Source: Caryophanales bacterium UBA6331 (lineage in GTDB: Bacteria; Bacillota_I; Bacilli_A; RF39; UBA660). Taken from it: DNA of 13,650 nucleotides. The stretch covers positions 1-13,650 of the forward strand of contig DJSP01000062.1 of NCBI GenBank assembly GCA_002438065.1. The letters are read 5' to 3'. The translations under genes and the position numbers were made by a program. This document shows positions 13,624 through 13,650 of the stretch, one piece after another; the stretch's first letter is position 1; the number at the start of each line of letters is the position of its first letter. A model generated the notes under the pieces. The model searched no databases, was not told the DNA's origin, and saw nothing but the letters and a program-made list of their open reading frames with translations.

Positions 13624-13650
13624 CCCAAAATTAAAAGTAGACATTAAATC

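Overview
The window is very AT-rich and looks like a low-GC Gram-positive (Bacillota) genome, probably an uncultured gut-type Bacilli or a relative near Mycoplasmatota. The assignment is inferred from base composition, Shine-Dalgarno sites of the AAGGAG / GGTGAT type, a cdaA-cdaR pair, a YerB-type protein, a lipoteichoic-acid-synthase-like enzyme and a CCA-encoding tRNA-Gln. The functional genes use TGG for tryptophan and none needs a read-through TGA, so the standard bacterial code fits.

Layout. (1) 38-3589, minus strand: a DUF3048/YerB-like membrane-anchored protein, an 80-residue single-span membrane protein, a probable terminator, then cdaA and cdaR. CdaA makes c-di-AMP and CdaR is its membrane partner; glmM often follows but would lie outside the window. 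(2) 3701-4828, plus: an exported, probably lipid-anchored protein with three cysteine pairs, from a strong promoter with an extremely short leader. (3) 4844-6712, minus: a dead group IIC intron whose reverse transcriptase carries six nonsense codons and one frameshift. It sits exactly at the end of the terminator hairpin of the next gene. (4) 6753-8729, minus: a MATE transporter fused to a cytidylate-kinase-like domain. (5) 8868-11929, plus: a two-gene operon of an LTA-synthase-like phosphoglycerol transferase and a dGTPase-like HD hydrolase, ending in a strong terminator. (6) 11933-12883, minus: a Fic-domain protein that lacks the catalytic histidine. A perfect 16-bp inverted repeat covers the -35 box of its promoter. 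(7) 13040-13577, minus: tRNA-Gln(CTG), a terminator hairpin, and a small three-span membrane protein of unknown function directly behind that hairpin.

The common theme is envelope biology: c-di-AMP signalling, teichoic-acid-type polymer synthesis, an efflux-type transporter and several small or exported membrane proteins. The genes are mostly housekeeping. The accessory elements are the decayed intron and the Fic gene. I see no CRISPR array, prophage, IS element or clear new multi-gene defence system. The most interesting leads are the His-less Fic protein with its inverted-repeat promoter, the transporter-kinase fusion and the terminator-targeted intron fossil.
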